In this document: one piece after another, positions 7,229-14,966 of the stretch
Layout: every line of letters begins with the position of its first letter
Position numbering within the stretch: position 1 is the stretch's first letter
NCBI GenBank assembly: GCA_938040735.1
Contig: CALHYE010000009.1
Location: 1 to 64,000, forward strand
Direction of reading: 5' to 3'
DNA: 64,000 nt
Source of the DNA: an uncultured Bellilinea sp.
Lineage (GTDB): Bacteria > Chloroflexota > Anaerolineae > Anaerolineales > Anaerolineaceae
The notes under the pieces: generated by a model
What the model saw: only the letters and a program-made list of their open reading frames with translations
Told to the model about the DNA's origin: nothing
The model's database searches: none
Made by a program: the position numbers and the translations under genes

Positions 7229-7957
7229 TTAGATTAATCCATAGCCGCCATCAATAACAAGCACCTCTCCGGTGATGTACATGCTTTCCAGCAGAAACAG
7301 GACTGCCTTGCTGATTTCGTCCTCAGTCCCGCTATGCCCCAAAGGCAATCGCTGGGTCAGCCGTTCCCATTCCTCAAGCGGGAAATCTTCGCCCCGCAGA
7401 ATCAAGCCCGGCGCTATGGCGTTGACGCGGATATGCGGAGCTAGCCGGCGGGCCAGCAATCGGGTCAGAACCTCCAGCCCAGCCTTGCTAATCACATAAG
7501 CCGGGTAACCCGTCCACACTTTACGAGCGCCCGTGTCGCTGATATTGATAATCACACTGCCCGGTTGCATAAGCCGGGCCGATTCAACCGCGCACAACCA
7601 CGCCGCCCGCAGATTGACGTTCATCACCACATCCCAATCCTCCGCCGAAATGGTCAGCAAATCCTGTTTGGGCATCACCGCCGCCGAATTGACCAGAACC
7701 GACAGCGGCAGCCCAATTTGGTCGATCTGCTCGAACATCTGCTGGATTTCCGCCTCATTCCGTAAATCAGCGCGCAAGAGATAAACCGGCACACCGAGTT
7801 TTCCTATCTCTTCAGCCGTTTGACGGGCAGCCTCTTCGGAGCGGCAGTAATGCAAGCCAATGGCATAACCCTTTTGGGCTAATGCGAGGGCAATCGCTTT
7901 GCCCAACCGCACGGCTGCCCCGGTCACCACGGCAAGTTGAGGACGGTCATGATTCAT
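7229..7957 (-). CDS. SDR-family oxidoreductase, pteridine reductase-like
   Basis: A short-chain dehydrogenase of 242 residues from the preferred start (ATG at 7957, 5 bp after the proline dehydrogenase stop; a start at 7996 would overlap that gene and add 13 residues). The cofactor loop is TGAAVRLGKAIA near residue 12, the NNAG-type motif is NSAAV, and YVISK holds the catalytic Tyr and Lys. The form TGAA-x-RLG is typical of pteridine reductases such as FolM and PTR1, which suggests NADPH-dependent reduction of a pterin or related ketone; this substrate is an inference. Its place beside two MoeA genes fits a pterin link loosely. Confidence 0.8.
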   Translation of the reverse strand: MNHDRPQLAVVTGAAVRLGKAIALALAQKGYAIGLHYCRSEEAARQTAEEIGKLGVPVYLLRADLRNEAEIQQMFEQIDQIGLPLSVLVNSAAVMPKQDLLTISAEDWDVVMNVNLRAAWLCAVESARLMQPGSVIINISDTGARKVWTGYPAYVISKAGLEVLTRLLARRLAPHIRVNAIAPGLILRGEDFPLEEWERLTQRLPLGHSGTEDEISKAVLFLLESMYITGEVLVIDGGYGLI

Positions 7958-7962
7958 GAAGA

Positions 7963-8922
7963 TTACCGCTGAAAGAAGTTGGAGATGAAGAACCACAGGT
8001 TGGCCGGTCTTTCTGCCAGCCGGCGCATGAAATAGGGATACCAGTGGCTGCCAAATGGGACATAAATCCGTACCGGATAGCCCTGTTTCACCAATTCTAC
8101 CTGTAAATCCCGGCGAATCCCGTATAACATCTGAAATTCCAAACGCTCAACCGGCAAACCGCAGCGTTGGGCAGTTTGGATGGCGTATTCAATCCGTTTC
8201 TCGTCATGGGTAGCAAGGGCTGCCAGTGGCGGAAAGCGGCCGCTTGCCGTTGCCGGAGAGTACTCAAAATGTAAAGAGGCTTCAATTAAGTGGTCACTCA
8301 GCCGGTCAAAGGCTGCATCCACATCCCGTTTTTTAGGATAAGCCAGATGAGGCGGCTCCTGATAGGCGCCCTTGACCAGCCGGATTTTTATCCCTTGCTC
8401 GATCAGGCGAAGGGTATCCTCAACACTGCGGTACAGGTAGGATTGAATCACCGTACCGACGTTGGTCAAGCCTTCCTGATGCAAATCCGAAACAATTTTC
8501 AAAGTTGCATCGGTCAGACTGGAATCTTCCATGTCCACTCGAATAAAGTTATTCACCTGACGGGCTTTTTCCACAATTTGGCGGATGTGTTTCTCTGCCA
8601 GCGACGGGTCAATCACCAGCCCGAGTTGACTCAATTTGACCGAAACATTCGCCTGTACACCGGAACGCTCGATTTCATCTAAAAGATTCAAAATTCCCTG
8701 GGCCGCCTGTTCGGCATCTTGGGCAGTTTGGGTATTTTCACCCAGTTGATCCAGGGTTGCCAGCAGCCCCTGCTGATTAAGCACCTGAACCGCCCGGATG
8801 GCTTGTTCCACTGTTTCACCGGCAATAAAGCGGGAAGCCACGCGCCAGGCCAGCGCCCAGCCGGTAATCCAGCGCTGCGCCCAGTAGGCTTTGGAAAGGG
8901 TAATAAACAATGAACGCAGCAT
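7963..8922 (-). CDS. Proline dehydrogenase
   Basis: A 319-residue stand-alone FAD-dependent proline dehydrogenase (PRODH), which oxidises proline to pyrroline-5-carboxylate and passes electrons to the quinone pool. The beta-alpha barrel motifs are visible: SVKLSQLGL (about 95), RVDMEDS (about 130), the RLVKGAYQEP flavin segment near 184, ATHDEKRI near 235, and EFQMLYGIR near 263, followed by YVPFGSHWYPYFMRRLAERP with the substrate-binding Arg pair. Length suits the short monofunctional enzymes of Gram-positive and thermophilic bacteria. The partner P5C dehydrogenase is not nearby. The start ATG has an AGGAGAGG site; the gene heads the minus-strand operon. Confidence 0.92.
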   Translation of the reverse strand: MLRSLFITLSKAYWAQRWITGWALAWRVASRFIAGETVEQAIRAVQVLNQQGLLATLDQLGENTQTAQDAEQAAQGILNLLDEIERSGVQANVSVKLSQLGLVIDPSLAEKHIRQIVEKARQVNNFIRVDMEDSSLTDATLKIVSDLHQEGLTNVGTVIQSYLYRSVEDTLRLIEQGIKIRLVKGAYQEPPHLAYPKKRDVDAAFDRLSDHLIEASLHFEYSPATASGRFPPLAALATHDEKRIEYAIQTAQRCGLPVERLEFQMLYGIRRDLQVELVKQGYPVRIYVPFGSHWYPYFMRRLAERPANLWFFISNFFQR

Positions 8923-8985
8923 ATCCTCTCCTGTTTCAGCATAATCTGATTTCTGTTTGATTCTATCATACCGAAATTTGGTTTG

Positions 8986-8994
8986 TGATATAAA
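8986..8994 (+). promoter_or_regulatory. Extended -10 promoter of the SPFH-like gene pair
   Basis: TG-A-TATAAA at 8986-8994 is an extended -10 element, with the coding start 22 bp downstream at 9017. It lies in the 94-bp gap between divergent genes. Confidence 0.5.
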
Positions 8995-9016
8995 ATGATT
9001 TACAGGCAGGGCTTGT

Positions 9017-10381
9017 ATGCGTTCATTATTCCGTTCCCGCTACCGAGTGATTTTATTTTCCCTAACTCTGACCGGCATCTTAACCATTTTCTACATCAGC
9101 CGGGAGCCGGGCGGTTTTACCGCCGGGGTGGGGCAGCTTTTTCTATCCAGTCTCATCTGTCTTCTGGGGCTCTTTTTCTGGCTTTTTTTCTTTTCCCAAT
9201 TCGTCCTGCCCGTTCGTAAACTGGAAGACCGCTGGCGCATTTACCGGCGGCTGCTTTTGTACATACAGGGAGGTCACGGGCCGGCAATTTTCATTGAAAA
9301 CGGAAAAATTCGGCAGCGTAAAGGAGAAATCAAGAAAGAAGGACCCGGCGTGGTCATTTTAGACAGCGCGAGTGCGGCAGTTTTGAGAAAAGATGACCGT
9401 TTTAACCGTGCCATCGGTCCCGGAATTACCTTTACAGAGTGGAAAGAATATTTGGAAGGCGATAAAGCCGTAGTGGATTTACGCATTCAGAAAGGCAAAA
9501 TCGGGCCGTTTCTCTCTGCAGGAGCGCCGCCGGGGGTCAGCGAGGATCAACCGGCTCGTTTGGAAGTACAGCAACGCCAGCGCATGGAAACCCGCGCCTT
9601 GACTCGCGATAACATTGAACTTGTTCCTAAAATTGTCGTTCACTTCAAAATTGACGCCCAACCGGGCGAAGGCGGCAGTCAGTACGGCTACCGGCCCTCC
9701 TCGGTGGAGAAAGCCATCCTGCGTCGGAATGTGGACGCCAATTTGCCGGAAGATACCCCCGACCGACTGAACGACTGGCGCTGGCTGCCACCCCGGCTGG
9801 CGGCGGATGTGTGGAAAGAAACCCTCTCTCGTTTCCGGCTGGATGAATTGTTCCACAGCCGCACCGATCAACCTACCGCCTTACAAACCATCCACAACAT
9901 CATTCACCAGAGGTTGACTCAACCTGTGGTGGACGAACTGGATCTTTTTGGAAAACCAACCGGTCAACAGGTTCCCTCGCTGGAATATCAAATGTTACAG
10001 GATCGCGGCATCCGCGTTCTGAAAGTTGAAATCCGCGATCTGGAAATGCCGGAAGAAATCGAAAAAGACCTGATCAAACGCTGGCAGACCACATGGCTCA
10101 ATCAGGCAAAGAAAGAAAAGGAGATGATCGAAACCCAACGGCAATACATCACCCGCGAAAGTCAAGAACAGGCCGTACGCGACTTTTTCAGTCAGGCAGT
10201 ATCGCCTCTGTCGGAAACCTGTTCTGGAGAGGTGTCTTCGGTCAATCAAGTTTTCCACATCCTTATGCGCTCTATCCGCACCATCCTTGAACGAAATCCG
10301 CAGGCGCAAACCAAATTACAGCAGGAAATTGAGCAAATCTCCCACCTGGTAGAAATGTCCACCCCCGAAAACGGTCAATGA
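9017..10381 (+). CDS. SPFH-like membrane protein, first of a pair
   Basis: A 454-residue protein with two N-terminal membrane helices (about 11-27 and 41-66) followed by a long soluble part. GPG turns at 109-111 and 134-136, and the strand TRALTRDNIELVPKIVVHF (about 192-210), match the pattern of SPFH/band-7 proteins (stomatin, flotillin), where a treatment of the type T-x-D-x-I-x-V-x-V opens the domain. A charged helical region (about 330-400) could mediate oligomers. It ends overlapping the next gene by 4 bp, and that neighbour has the same architecture, so the two probably form one membrane complex. The exact role is unknown. The ATG has only a weak ribosome site. Confidence 0.7.
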   Translation: MRSLFRSRYRVILFSLTLTGILTIFYISREPGGFTAGVGQLFLSSLICLLGLFFWLFFFSQFVLPVRKLEDRWRIYRRLLLYIQGGHGPAIFIENGKIRQRKGEIKKEGPGVVILDSASAAVLRKDDRFNRAIGPGITFTEWKEYLEGDKAVVDLRIQKGKIGPFLSAGAPPGVSEDQPARLEVQQRQRMETRALTRDNIELVPKIVVHFKIDAQPGEGGSQYGYRPSSVEKAILRRNVDANLPEDTPDRLNDWRWLPPRLAADVWKETLSRFRLDELFHSRTDQPTALQTIHNIIHQRLTQPVVDELDLFGKPTGQQVPSLEYQMLQDRGIRVLKVEIRDLEMPEEIEKDLIKRWQTTWLNQAKKEKEMIETQRQYITRESQEQAVRDFFSQAVSPLSETCSGEVSSVNQVFHILMRSIRTILERNPQAQTKLQQEIEQISHLVEMSTPENGQ

Positions 10382-11910
10382 CGCCATCCTCTCCCCCTTC
10401 TCTCAATCTTTCTTTTGATCAAATTCAGCGCTGGTTTGAATCGCTGATCAGCCGCGCGCTGCAAATTGATCAAACTACCTCAACCTTCCGCGGGCTGGTT
10501 GTTGCGGGCACTTTTATCGTCTCCATTTTTCTCTATACTGCCGCGCGTCATCCAATCGGTCAACTTGGAACGGCGTTCTTGGGTCTGGTTGTTCCGGCCG
10601 TAGTACCTCGCGAGATGACGCCGATTCAATTCTTGCTTTCGGCATTGGGCAACACCTTCCTTTCATTCGATGTTTTATTGATGGCGGCGGCTCTTGGTCT
10701 GCCCTTCTTGTTGGCGCTGGAATTTGCCGCATTGTACCAATCGGATATTTATGAAATTGCCAATAATTCTGTTTCACGCCGTTTCATCTTTCAAGCCGCC
10801 TTTGCCATTCCCCCATATCAAACCTTTGAAATCAAAGAAGAAAAATTAACTGCCGAACAGCGCAAATCGCCCTTCATTCAAATTGGCGGTCCTGGGATTG
10901 TCAAACCCAATCCGGAATTTGCGGTAATCTTCGAGCGGCTGGATGGTAACCCTCATTTTATCCGCGCCGGGATGAGTAAAAAAGATCGAACCTTACAGGG
11001 CTTTGAGCGCTTGCGCCGCATCATTGATGTGCGCGATCACACTTTCCATTACGAAAAAATCATCGGCCGCACAAAAGACGGCATCAAAATCGAAATTCAG
11101 GATGTGAACCTTCTGTTCAGCATTTGGCGGCAGAGCGGAAATACACCGCTGAACAATCCTTATCCGGCCCATCTGCGCGATCTTTATTGGCTCACCTATC
11201 AACAGGTCGGCGAACATTGGACCAACGCCATGACCGAACTGGTCGAAGATCATCTTTTGCGTTTCATTCAAAACCACACCATTAGCGAAATTCTCTCGGC
11301 GGTGGGCGAACCCGAAATTCGCCGGCAGATTGCTTTGGAAAGCACCATCCATCGGCTGGCTTACGGGCAGCCCCTGCGCCGGCCGCTGCGATTCATTTAT
11401 TCCCCTCAATTGCCTCAACCGCTGATACCCCCAACCTTTGTCCCCCGCCCGCAACTGAGTAACTTTTTCAAAAGTTTTACTCAGGAGTTTCCGCTGGCTG
11501 CCCGACAGCGCGGTTTGCGTTTGGAATGGATCAATGTGGGCACCTGGCACACAACCCACCCGATACTGCTGGATCAACACATCGAAGCCTGGCGGCTCAC
11601 CAGTGAAAACATGACCCGCTCCAGGCCGCGAGTTTTAGATGAAATCCGCAACCAGGCCCGCTTACAAACCTACCAGCGAATCATTCAACAAGATATTTTC
11701 CTTTCAATGGCTCAACTCACTCAGCAGGGATATCAGCCAGAACAGATTTACTACGAGATCATACGCTATTTTGAAATTCAGGTCAGTAAAATCATTGCCG
11801 AAATGACGGCTCAGGGACAAGCCGCCCCTGCCCGGTTAATCAATGCCAGACAATGTCTTCACGCTGCCTTAGAAAATTATCTCGCCGGCAGCGGAGCGAC
11901 TTTTCTGTAA
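10378..11910 (+). CDS. SPFH-like membrane protein, second of a pair
   Basis: A 510-residue protein with hydrophobic segments near 40-58, 65-80 and 97-118, then a soluble region. It repeats the plan of its upstream neighbour: GGPGIV near 171, then NPEFAVIFERLDG, and the SPFH-like strand GRTKDGIKIEIQDVNLLFSI near 235. The C-terminal half is rich in Gln and helical. Translation is coupled to the upstream gene by an ATGA overlap, and the two proteins appear to be diverged paralogues. Membrane microdomain scaffolding or protease control are known roles of SPFH proteins, but nothing here tells which applies. Confidence 0.7.
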   Translation: MTPSSPPSLNLSFDQIQRWFESLISRALQIDQTTSTFRGLVVAGTFIVSIFLYTAARHPIGQLGTAFLGLVVPAVVPREMTPIQFLLSALGNTFLSFDVLLMAAALGLPFLLALEFAALYQSDIYEIANNSVSRRFIFQAAFAIPPYQTFEIKEEKLTAEQRKSPFIQIGGPGIVKPNPEFAVIFERLDGNPHFIRAGMSKKDRTLQGFERLRRIIDVRDHTFHYEKIIGRTKDGIKIEIQDVNLLFSIWRQSGNTPLNNPYPAHLRDLYWLTYQQVGEHWTNAMTELVEDHLLRFIQNHTISEILSAVGEPEIRRQIALESTIHRLAYGQPLRRPLRFIYSPQLPQPLIPPTFVPRPQLSNFFKSFTQEFPLAARQRGLRLEWINVGTWHTTHPILLDQHIEAWRLTSENMTRSRPRVLDEIRNQARLQTYQRIIQQDIFLSMAQLTQQGYQPEQIYYEIIRYFEIQVSKIIAEMTAQGQAAPARLINARQCLHAALENYLAGSGATFL

Positions 11911-11929
11911 GAAGGCGCAGATTGTCTGG

Positions 11930-11935
11930 TAGAAT
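11930..11935 (+). promoter_or_regulatory. -10 box before the pseudouridine kinase gene
   Basis: TAGAAT at 11930-11935, preceded by GG and followed by an A-rich stretch, lies about 47 bp before the preferred start. No clear -35 is seen. Confidence 0.35.
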
Positions 11936-11981
11936 AAAAAATAATCCAGAACTCCCAGCAGCCAAAAAGGACAAATTCCGT

Positions 11982-12932
11982 ATGGACATGGACAGTTTCC
12001 ATCCCGATAAACGGGTACTTGTAATTGGAGCCGCCAGTTTGGATGTATTGGGACAGCCCATCGGTGTACCCGAACCCGGCACTTCCAACCCTGCCCACGT
12101 CCGCACATCCTTTGGAGGTGTTGCCCGTAACGTAGCCGAGAATCTTGCCCGTTTAGGACAGCCGGTTGCGCTGGTATCTGCCGTCGGCAAAGATGATCTT
12201 GGCTCTCAACTCCTCAGTCATACCGCATCCGCCGGGGTGGATGTCAGCCATTGTTTGCAGGTAAGCGATGCCGGCACCGCGGCCTACATTGCCATTCTGG
12301 ACGAGAAGGGCAACCTCTACTACGGTCTGGATGATATGTCCATACTCCGTCATATTTCCTCGGCTTATCTGCGGTCGCTGGCGGATTTATTTTCCGAATC
12401 GGCTCTCGTCTTTGTGGATGCCAATCTTGCCCCGGCTACCCTGAGAACTGTTTTTTCACTGGCAAAGCGCCATAATATCCCTGTCTGTGCAGATGCAACC
12501 TCCACACCCCTGGCAAAGCGGATTGGAAATCACCTGCCACGCCTATTCCTGTTGAATGCAAACCGCAGTGAGGCTTCGGCTCTGTTAGACAACAGAATTG
12601 AGGTCAACGACATGACCAGCGCTTTGGCCGCCGCACGTGAATTTGTGCGGTTAGGCGTTGAAATTGCGGTCATTCCCATTGGCGAAGGCGGCGTGTGTTA
12701 TGCCACTTCGCAGACCTCCGGGCACATTCCGGCTGTGCTGACGCGCATTGTGGACAGCATTGGCGCGGGGGATGCCCTAACCGCCACAACCCTATTTGGC
12801 ATTTTAAATGACATGGATATTGACGAAGCGATCCGGTTGGGGGTCACCGCCGCTTCCCTGACGCTGACTCATACCGGTGCGGTTGTCCCAAACCTGTCGC
12901 TGGAACTCCTTTATGACCGATTGATCATCTAA
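11982..12932 (+). CDS. psuK: PfkB-family kinase, probable pseudouridine kinase
   Basis: A 316-residue ribokinase-family sugar kinase. The N-terminal signature GGVARNVAENLARLG and the C-terminal signature DSIGAGDALTATTLF (anion hole and catalytic Asp) are both present. The start at 11982 follows an AAAAAGG ribosome site and avoids overlap with the upstream gene; an in-frame start at 11853 is less likely. The gene directly abuts psuG, and this pairing is the known arrangement for pseudouridine breakdown: PsuK phosphorylates pseudouridine to its 5'-phosphate and PsuG cleaves it to uracil and ribose 5-phosphate. The specificity is therefore inferred from context. Confidence 0.85.
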   Translation: MDMDSFHPDKRVLVIGAASLDVLGQPIGVPEPGTSNPAHVRTSFGGVARNVAENLARLGQPVALVSAVGKDDLGSQLLSHTASAGVDVSHCLQVSDAGTAAYIAILDEKGNLYYGLDDMSILRHISSAYLRSLADLFSESALVFVDANLAPATLRTVFSLAKRHNIPVCADATSTPLAKRIGNHLPRLFLLNANRSEASALLDNRIEVNDMTSALAAAREFVRLGVEIAVIPIGEGGVCYATSQTSGHIPAVLTRIVDSIGAGDALTATTLFGILNDMDIDEAIRLGVTAASLTLTHTGAVVPNLSLELLYDRLII

Positions 12933-13865
12933 ATGAACCCCGCCAACTTTCTCGAAATTGCCAACCCCATCCGCGCTGCGCTCTTTTCCGGCAAGCCGGT
13001 GGTTGCGCTTGAATCGGCAGTGATCACGCACGGTTTACCCTATCCTCACAATCAGCAACTGGCCCTCCAAATGGAAGATGTCATCCGTCAGCAAAAGGCT
13101 GAACCGGCCACCATCGCCGTTTTGGATGGCAAAATTCGGGTTGGTTTAACCCCGGCTGAAATTGAGCGGCTGGCGCAAATGAAGCAATGTCGAAAAATCA
13201 GCCGCCGTGATTTTGGAATCGCCCTTGCCCGCGGTGAAGCCGGTGGAACAACGGTTGCCGGGACGCTTTTTGCCGCTCATCAAGCCGGAATTCGGGTATT
13301 TGCCACAGGCGGAATTGGGGGGGTGCATCGCAACGCCCCTTTCGATGTTTCGGCTGACCTTCACGAATTGAGCAGTACGCCGCTGGTTGTGGTTTGTGCT
13401 GGCGCCAAAGCCATCCTCGACCTGCCCGCTACGCTGGAAGTGTTGGAAACTTTAGGCGTACCCGTAGTTGGCTACCAGAGTGAGGAATTTCCCGCCTTCT
13501 TTTCCCGTCAATCAGGTCTGAAAGTTGACCTTGTTTGTCAGAGCGCGGCAGAAATTGCCCGGGTAGCGCTGGCTCATTGGGCAGCCGGCATCCAATCTGC
13601 GATTTTAGTGGCAAATCCTCCACCAGCGGAATATGCCCTGCCTGCCGACCGCATCGAGAAGGTCATCCAACAAGCCGTGCAAGAAGCAGAACAAGCAGGC
13701 ATTCACGGATCGGCCGTAACCCCCTTTTTGCTGGAAAAGGTCAATCAACTCACCGGCGGGGCAAGTATGCAGGCTAATCTGGCATTATTGTTGAACAACG
13801 GCCGTTTGGCGGCAGAAATTGCCCGGTCCATTTCAGAACTGAGCAGCCCCTCGCCGCAAGTTTGA
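12933..13865 (+). CDS. psuG: Pseudouridine-5'-phosphate glycosidase
   Basis: A 310-residue PsuG, which splits the C-C glycosidic bond of pseudouridine 5'-phosphate reversibly. Family motifs are ALESAVITHGLPYP (with the catalytic-region Glu, about 27), KISRRDF (Lys and Arg for phosphate, about 90-95), GGTTVAGT, FATGGIGGVHR, and the C-terminal GGASMQANLALL segment. Length is typical. The start codon immediately follows the psuK stop, so they are co-translated. It ends 12 bp before the stop of a convergent gene. Confidence 0.95.
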   Translation: MNPANFLEIANPIRAALFSGKPVVALESAVITHGLPYPHNQQLALQMEDVIRQQKAEPATIAVLDGKIRVGLTPAEIERLAQMKQCRKISRRDFGIALARGEAGGTTVAGTLFAAHQAGIRVFATGGIGGVHRNAPFDVSADLHELSSTPLVVVCAGAKAILDLPATLEVLETLGVPVVGYQSEEFPAFFSRQSGLKVDLVCQSAAEIARVALAHWAAGIQSAILVANPPPAEYALPADRIEKVIQQAVQEAEQAGIHGSAVTPFLLEKVNQLTGGASMQANLALLLNNGRLAAEIARSISELSSPSPQV

Positions 13866-13877
13866 AGCGCCCGGTTT

Positions 13878-14828
13878 TCAGGGCGTAGATGTCGGCCAGC
13901 GCGTGTCGGTGGGGCGGGGTGTGCGGGTAACGGTTGGCGTGCGGGTAATTGTCGGCGTCCATGATGGGGTAGTGGTCAGCGTAACCGTTCGCGTATTGGT
14001 TGGTGTGGGCGTTCCGCTCGCCGTAGCGGTAGGCGATGGGGTGCGGGTTGAGGTTGCCGTCGCAGTCGGGGTTGGCGGTTCACCCACCACGGTAAACCTG
14101 CCAAACGACTTCCATTGCAACCCGACAAAAATTTGGACTTCATAATCCCCCGGCAGCCATTCGCCGGCGGGTGGTTCGCATTCCGAATAGCCATATCCGC
14201 CGGTGCTTCCCGCCCACGGCTCCGTTAAGAAGCACAGTATTTTTTTATCGGCCATCCGCACCCACAGGATTGACCACTGTCCGGCATTGGTCATTTTGTC
14301 ATAACTGAAAGTGCCATACAATTTTCCAACCGGATTTTGAAATTCGGTTTGGGGATCAATCGGTTGAAAGTCTTTATCTATCCGTTTTGAGATAACCACC
14401 CGGCTGAAAACCGCCTCCGGATTGGGGGTGATGGTCGTTTCAATTTGGGCTGCAATCACATCCGGCAACATCGGCGTGGGCGATTCCAGCGGCGTTTCGG
14501 TAACGGTCGGGGTTAATGTAATCGTGGGAGTGAGAGAAATGGTCGGTGTGAGGGTAATGGTGGGGGTAAGCGTGATCGTCGGCGAAGGTGGAAAGATCTG
14601 GTAAGCAACCGGTTCCGCGTAGCGGTTGACTGCGAAGGCAAATCCGCCCAGCAATACCGCCGTAAAAATAAACCGCCAGCCGCGCGAAACCATCTCGCGA
14701 CGCTTACGAAAATATAGTAGTCGTTTACCGGATTGAATGGTGCGCACTCCGGTGAAGATGCTAAGGATAACGCCTAGCAGTAAAAGCAAAAAAGCAGTTT
14801 GAACGGCTGTGCGAATGTCCAAATTCAT
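13878..14828 (-). CDS. Membrane protein with Thr/Pro-rich repeats and an extracytoplasmic domain
   Basis: A protein of 316 residues from the preferred start (ATG at 14828; an upstream in-frame start at 14897 lies before the likely -10). Two hydrophobic helices (about 10-25 and 49-65) are followed by a repeat of four TPTI(T/S)L units, a globular domain of about 130 residues that ends with GDYEVQIFVGLQWKSFGRFTV, and a long Thr/Pro/Arg-rich tail. The globular part resembles small extracellular immunoglobulin-like modules; I recognise no family. It is divergent from the Ser/Thr kinase gene, whose own linker has the same composition. A surface or sensory role is possible. Confidence 0.7.
   Translation of the reverse strand: MNLDIRTAVQTAFLLLLLGVILSIFTGVRTIQSGKRLLYFRKRREMVSRGWRFIFTAVLLGGFAFAVNRYAEPVAYQIFPPSPTITLTPTITLTPTISLTPTITLTPTVTETPLESPTPMLPDVIAAQIETTITPNPEAVFSRVVISKRIDKDFQPIDPQTEFQNPVGKLYGTFSYDKMTNAGQWSILWVRMADKKILCFLTEPWAGSTGGYGYSECEPPAGEWLPGDYEVQIFVGLQWKSFGRFTVVGEPPTPTATATSTRTPSPTATASGTPTPTNTRTVTLTTTPSWTPTITRTPTVTRTPRPTDTRWPTSTP
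14506..14577. repeat. Four tandem 18-bp coding units (TPT-I-T-L)
   Basis: Four consecutive 18-bp units at 14506, 14524, 14542 and 14560 encode a six-residue Thr/Pro repeat on the minus strand. The units differ mostly at third positions, so the array is old rather than a fresh expansion. A second region of Thr/Pro repeats lies at about 13903-14080. Confidence 0.75.
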
Positions 14829-14862
14829 TGTATGATCCTGTTCGGCATAGCCACTATCGGTG

Positions 14863-14868
14863 ATTATA
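14863..14868 (-). promoter_or_regulatory. -10 box of the Thr/Pro-rich protein gene
   Basis: TATAAT on the minus strand at 14868-14863, about 34 bp before the ATG at 14828. A weak TTCGGT lies 18 bp upstream. Confidence 0.45.
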
Positions 14869-14929
14869 GCATGACTGAACCCTTCTACCGAAATCACCTT
14901 TCATTTATGAAAACCCGATGCTTATTTCA

Positions 14930-14958
14930 TTGCTGCCGATTTTTAATTTAGGTAGAAT
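14930..14958 (+). promoter_or_regulatory. Promoter of the Ser/Thr kinase gene, leaderless type
   Basis: TTGCTG (14930-14935), a 17-bp spacer and TAGAAT (14953-14958) end only 8 nt before the ATG at 14967. The expected transcription start is therefore at or next to the A of the start codon, and no Shine-Dalgarno is present. Confidence 0.65.
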
Positions 14959-14966
14959 AAACATTA

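Noticed and set aside
13903..14604. Plus-strand Val/Gly-rich frames opposite the Thr/Pro-rich protein
   Set aside because: They are reverse complements of the Thr/Pro repeats. Their low-complexity Val/Gly composition is expected from this and does not suggest coding.
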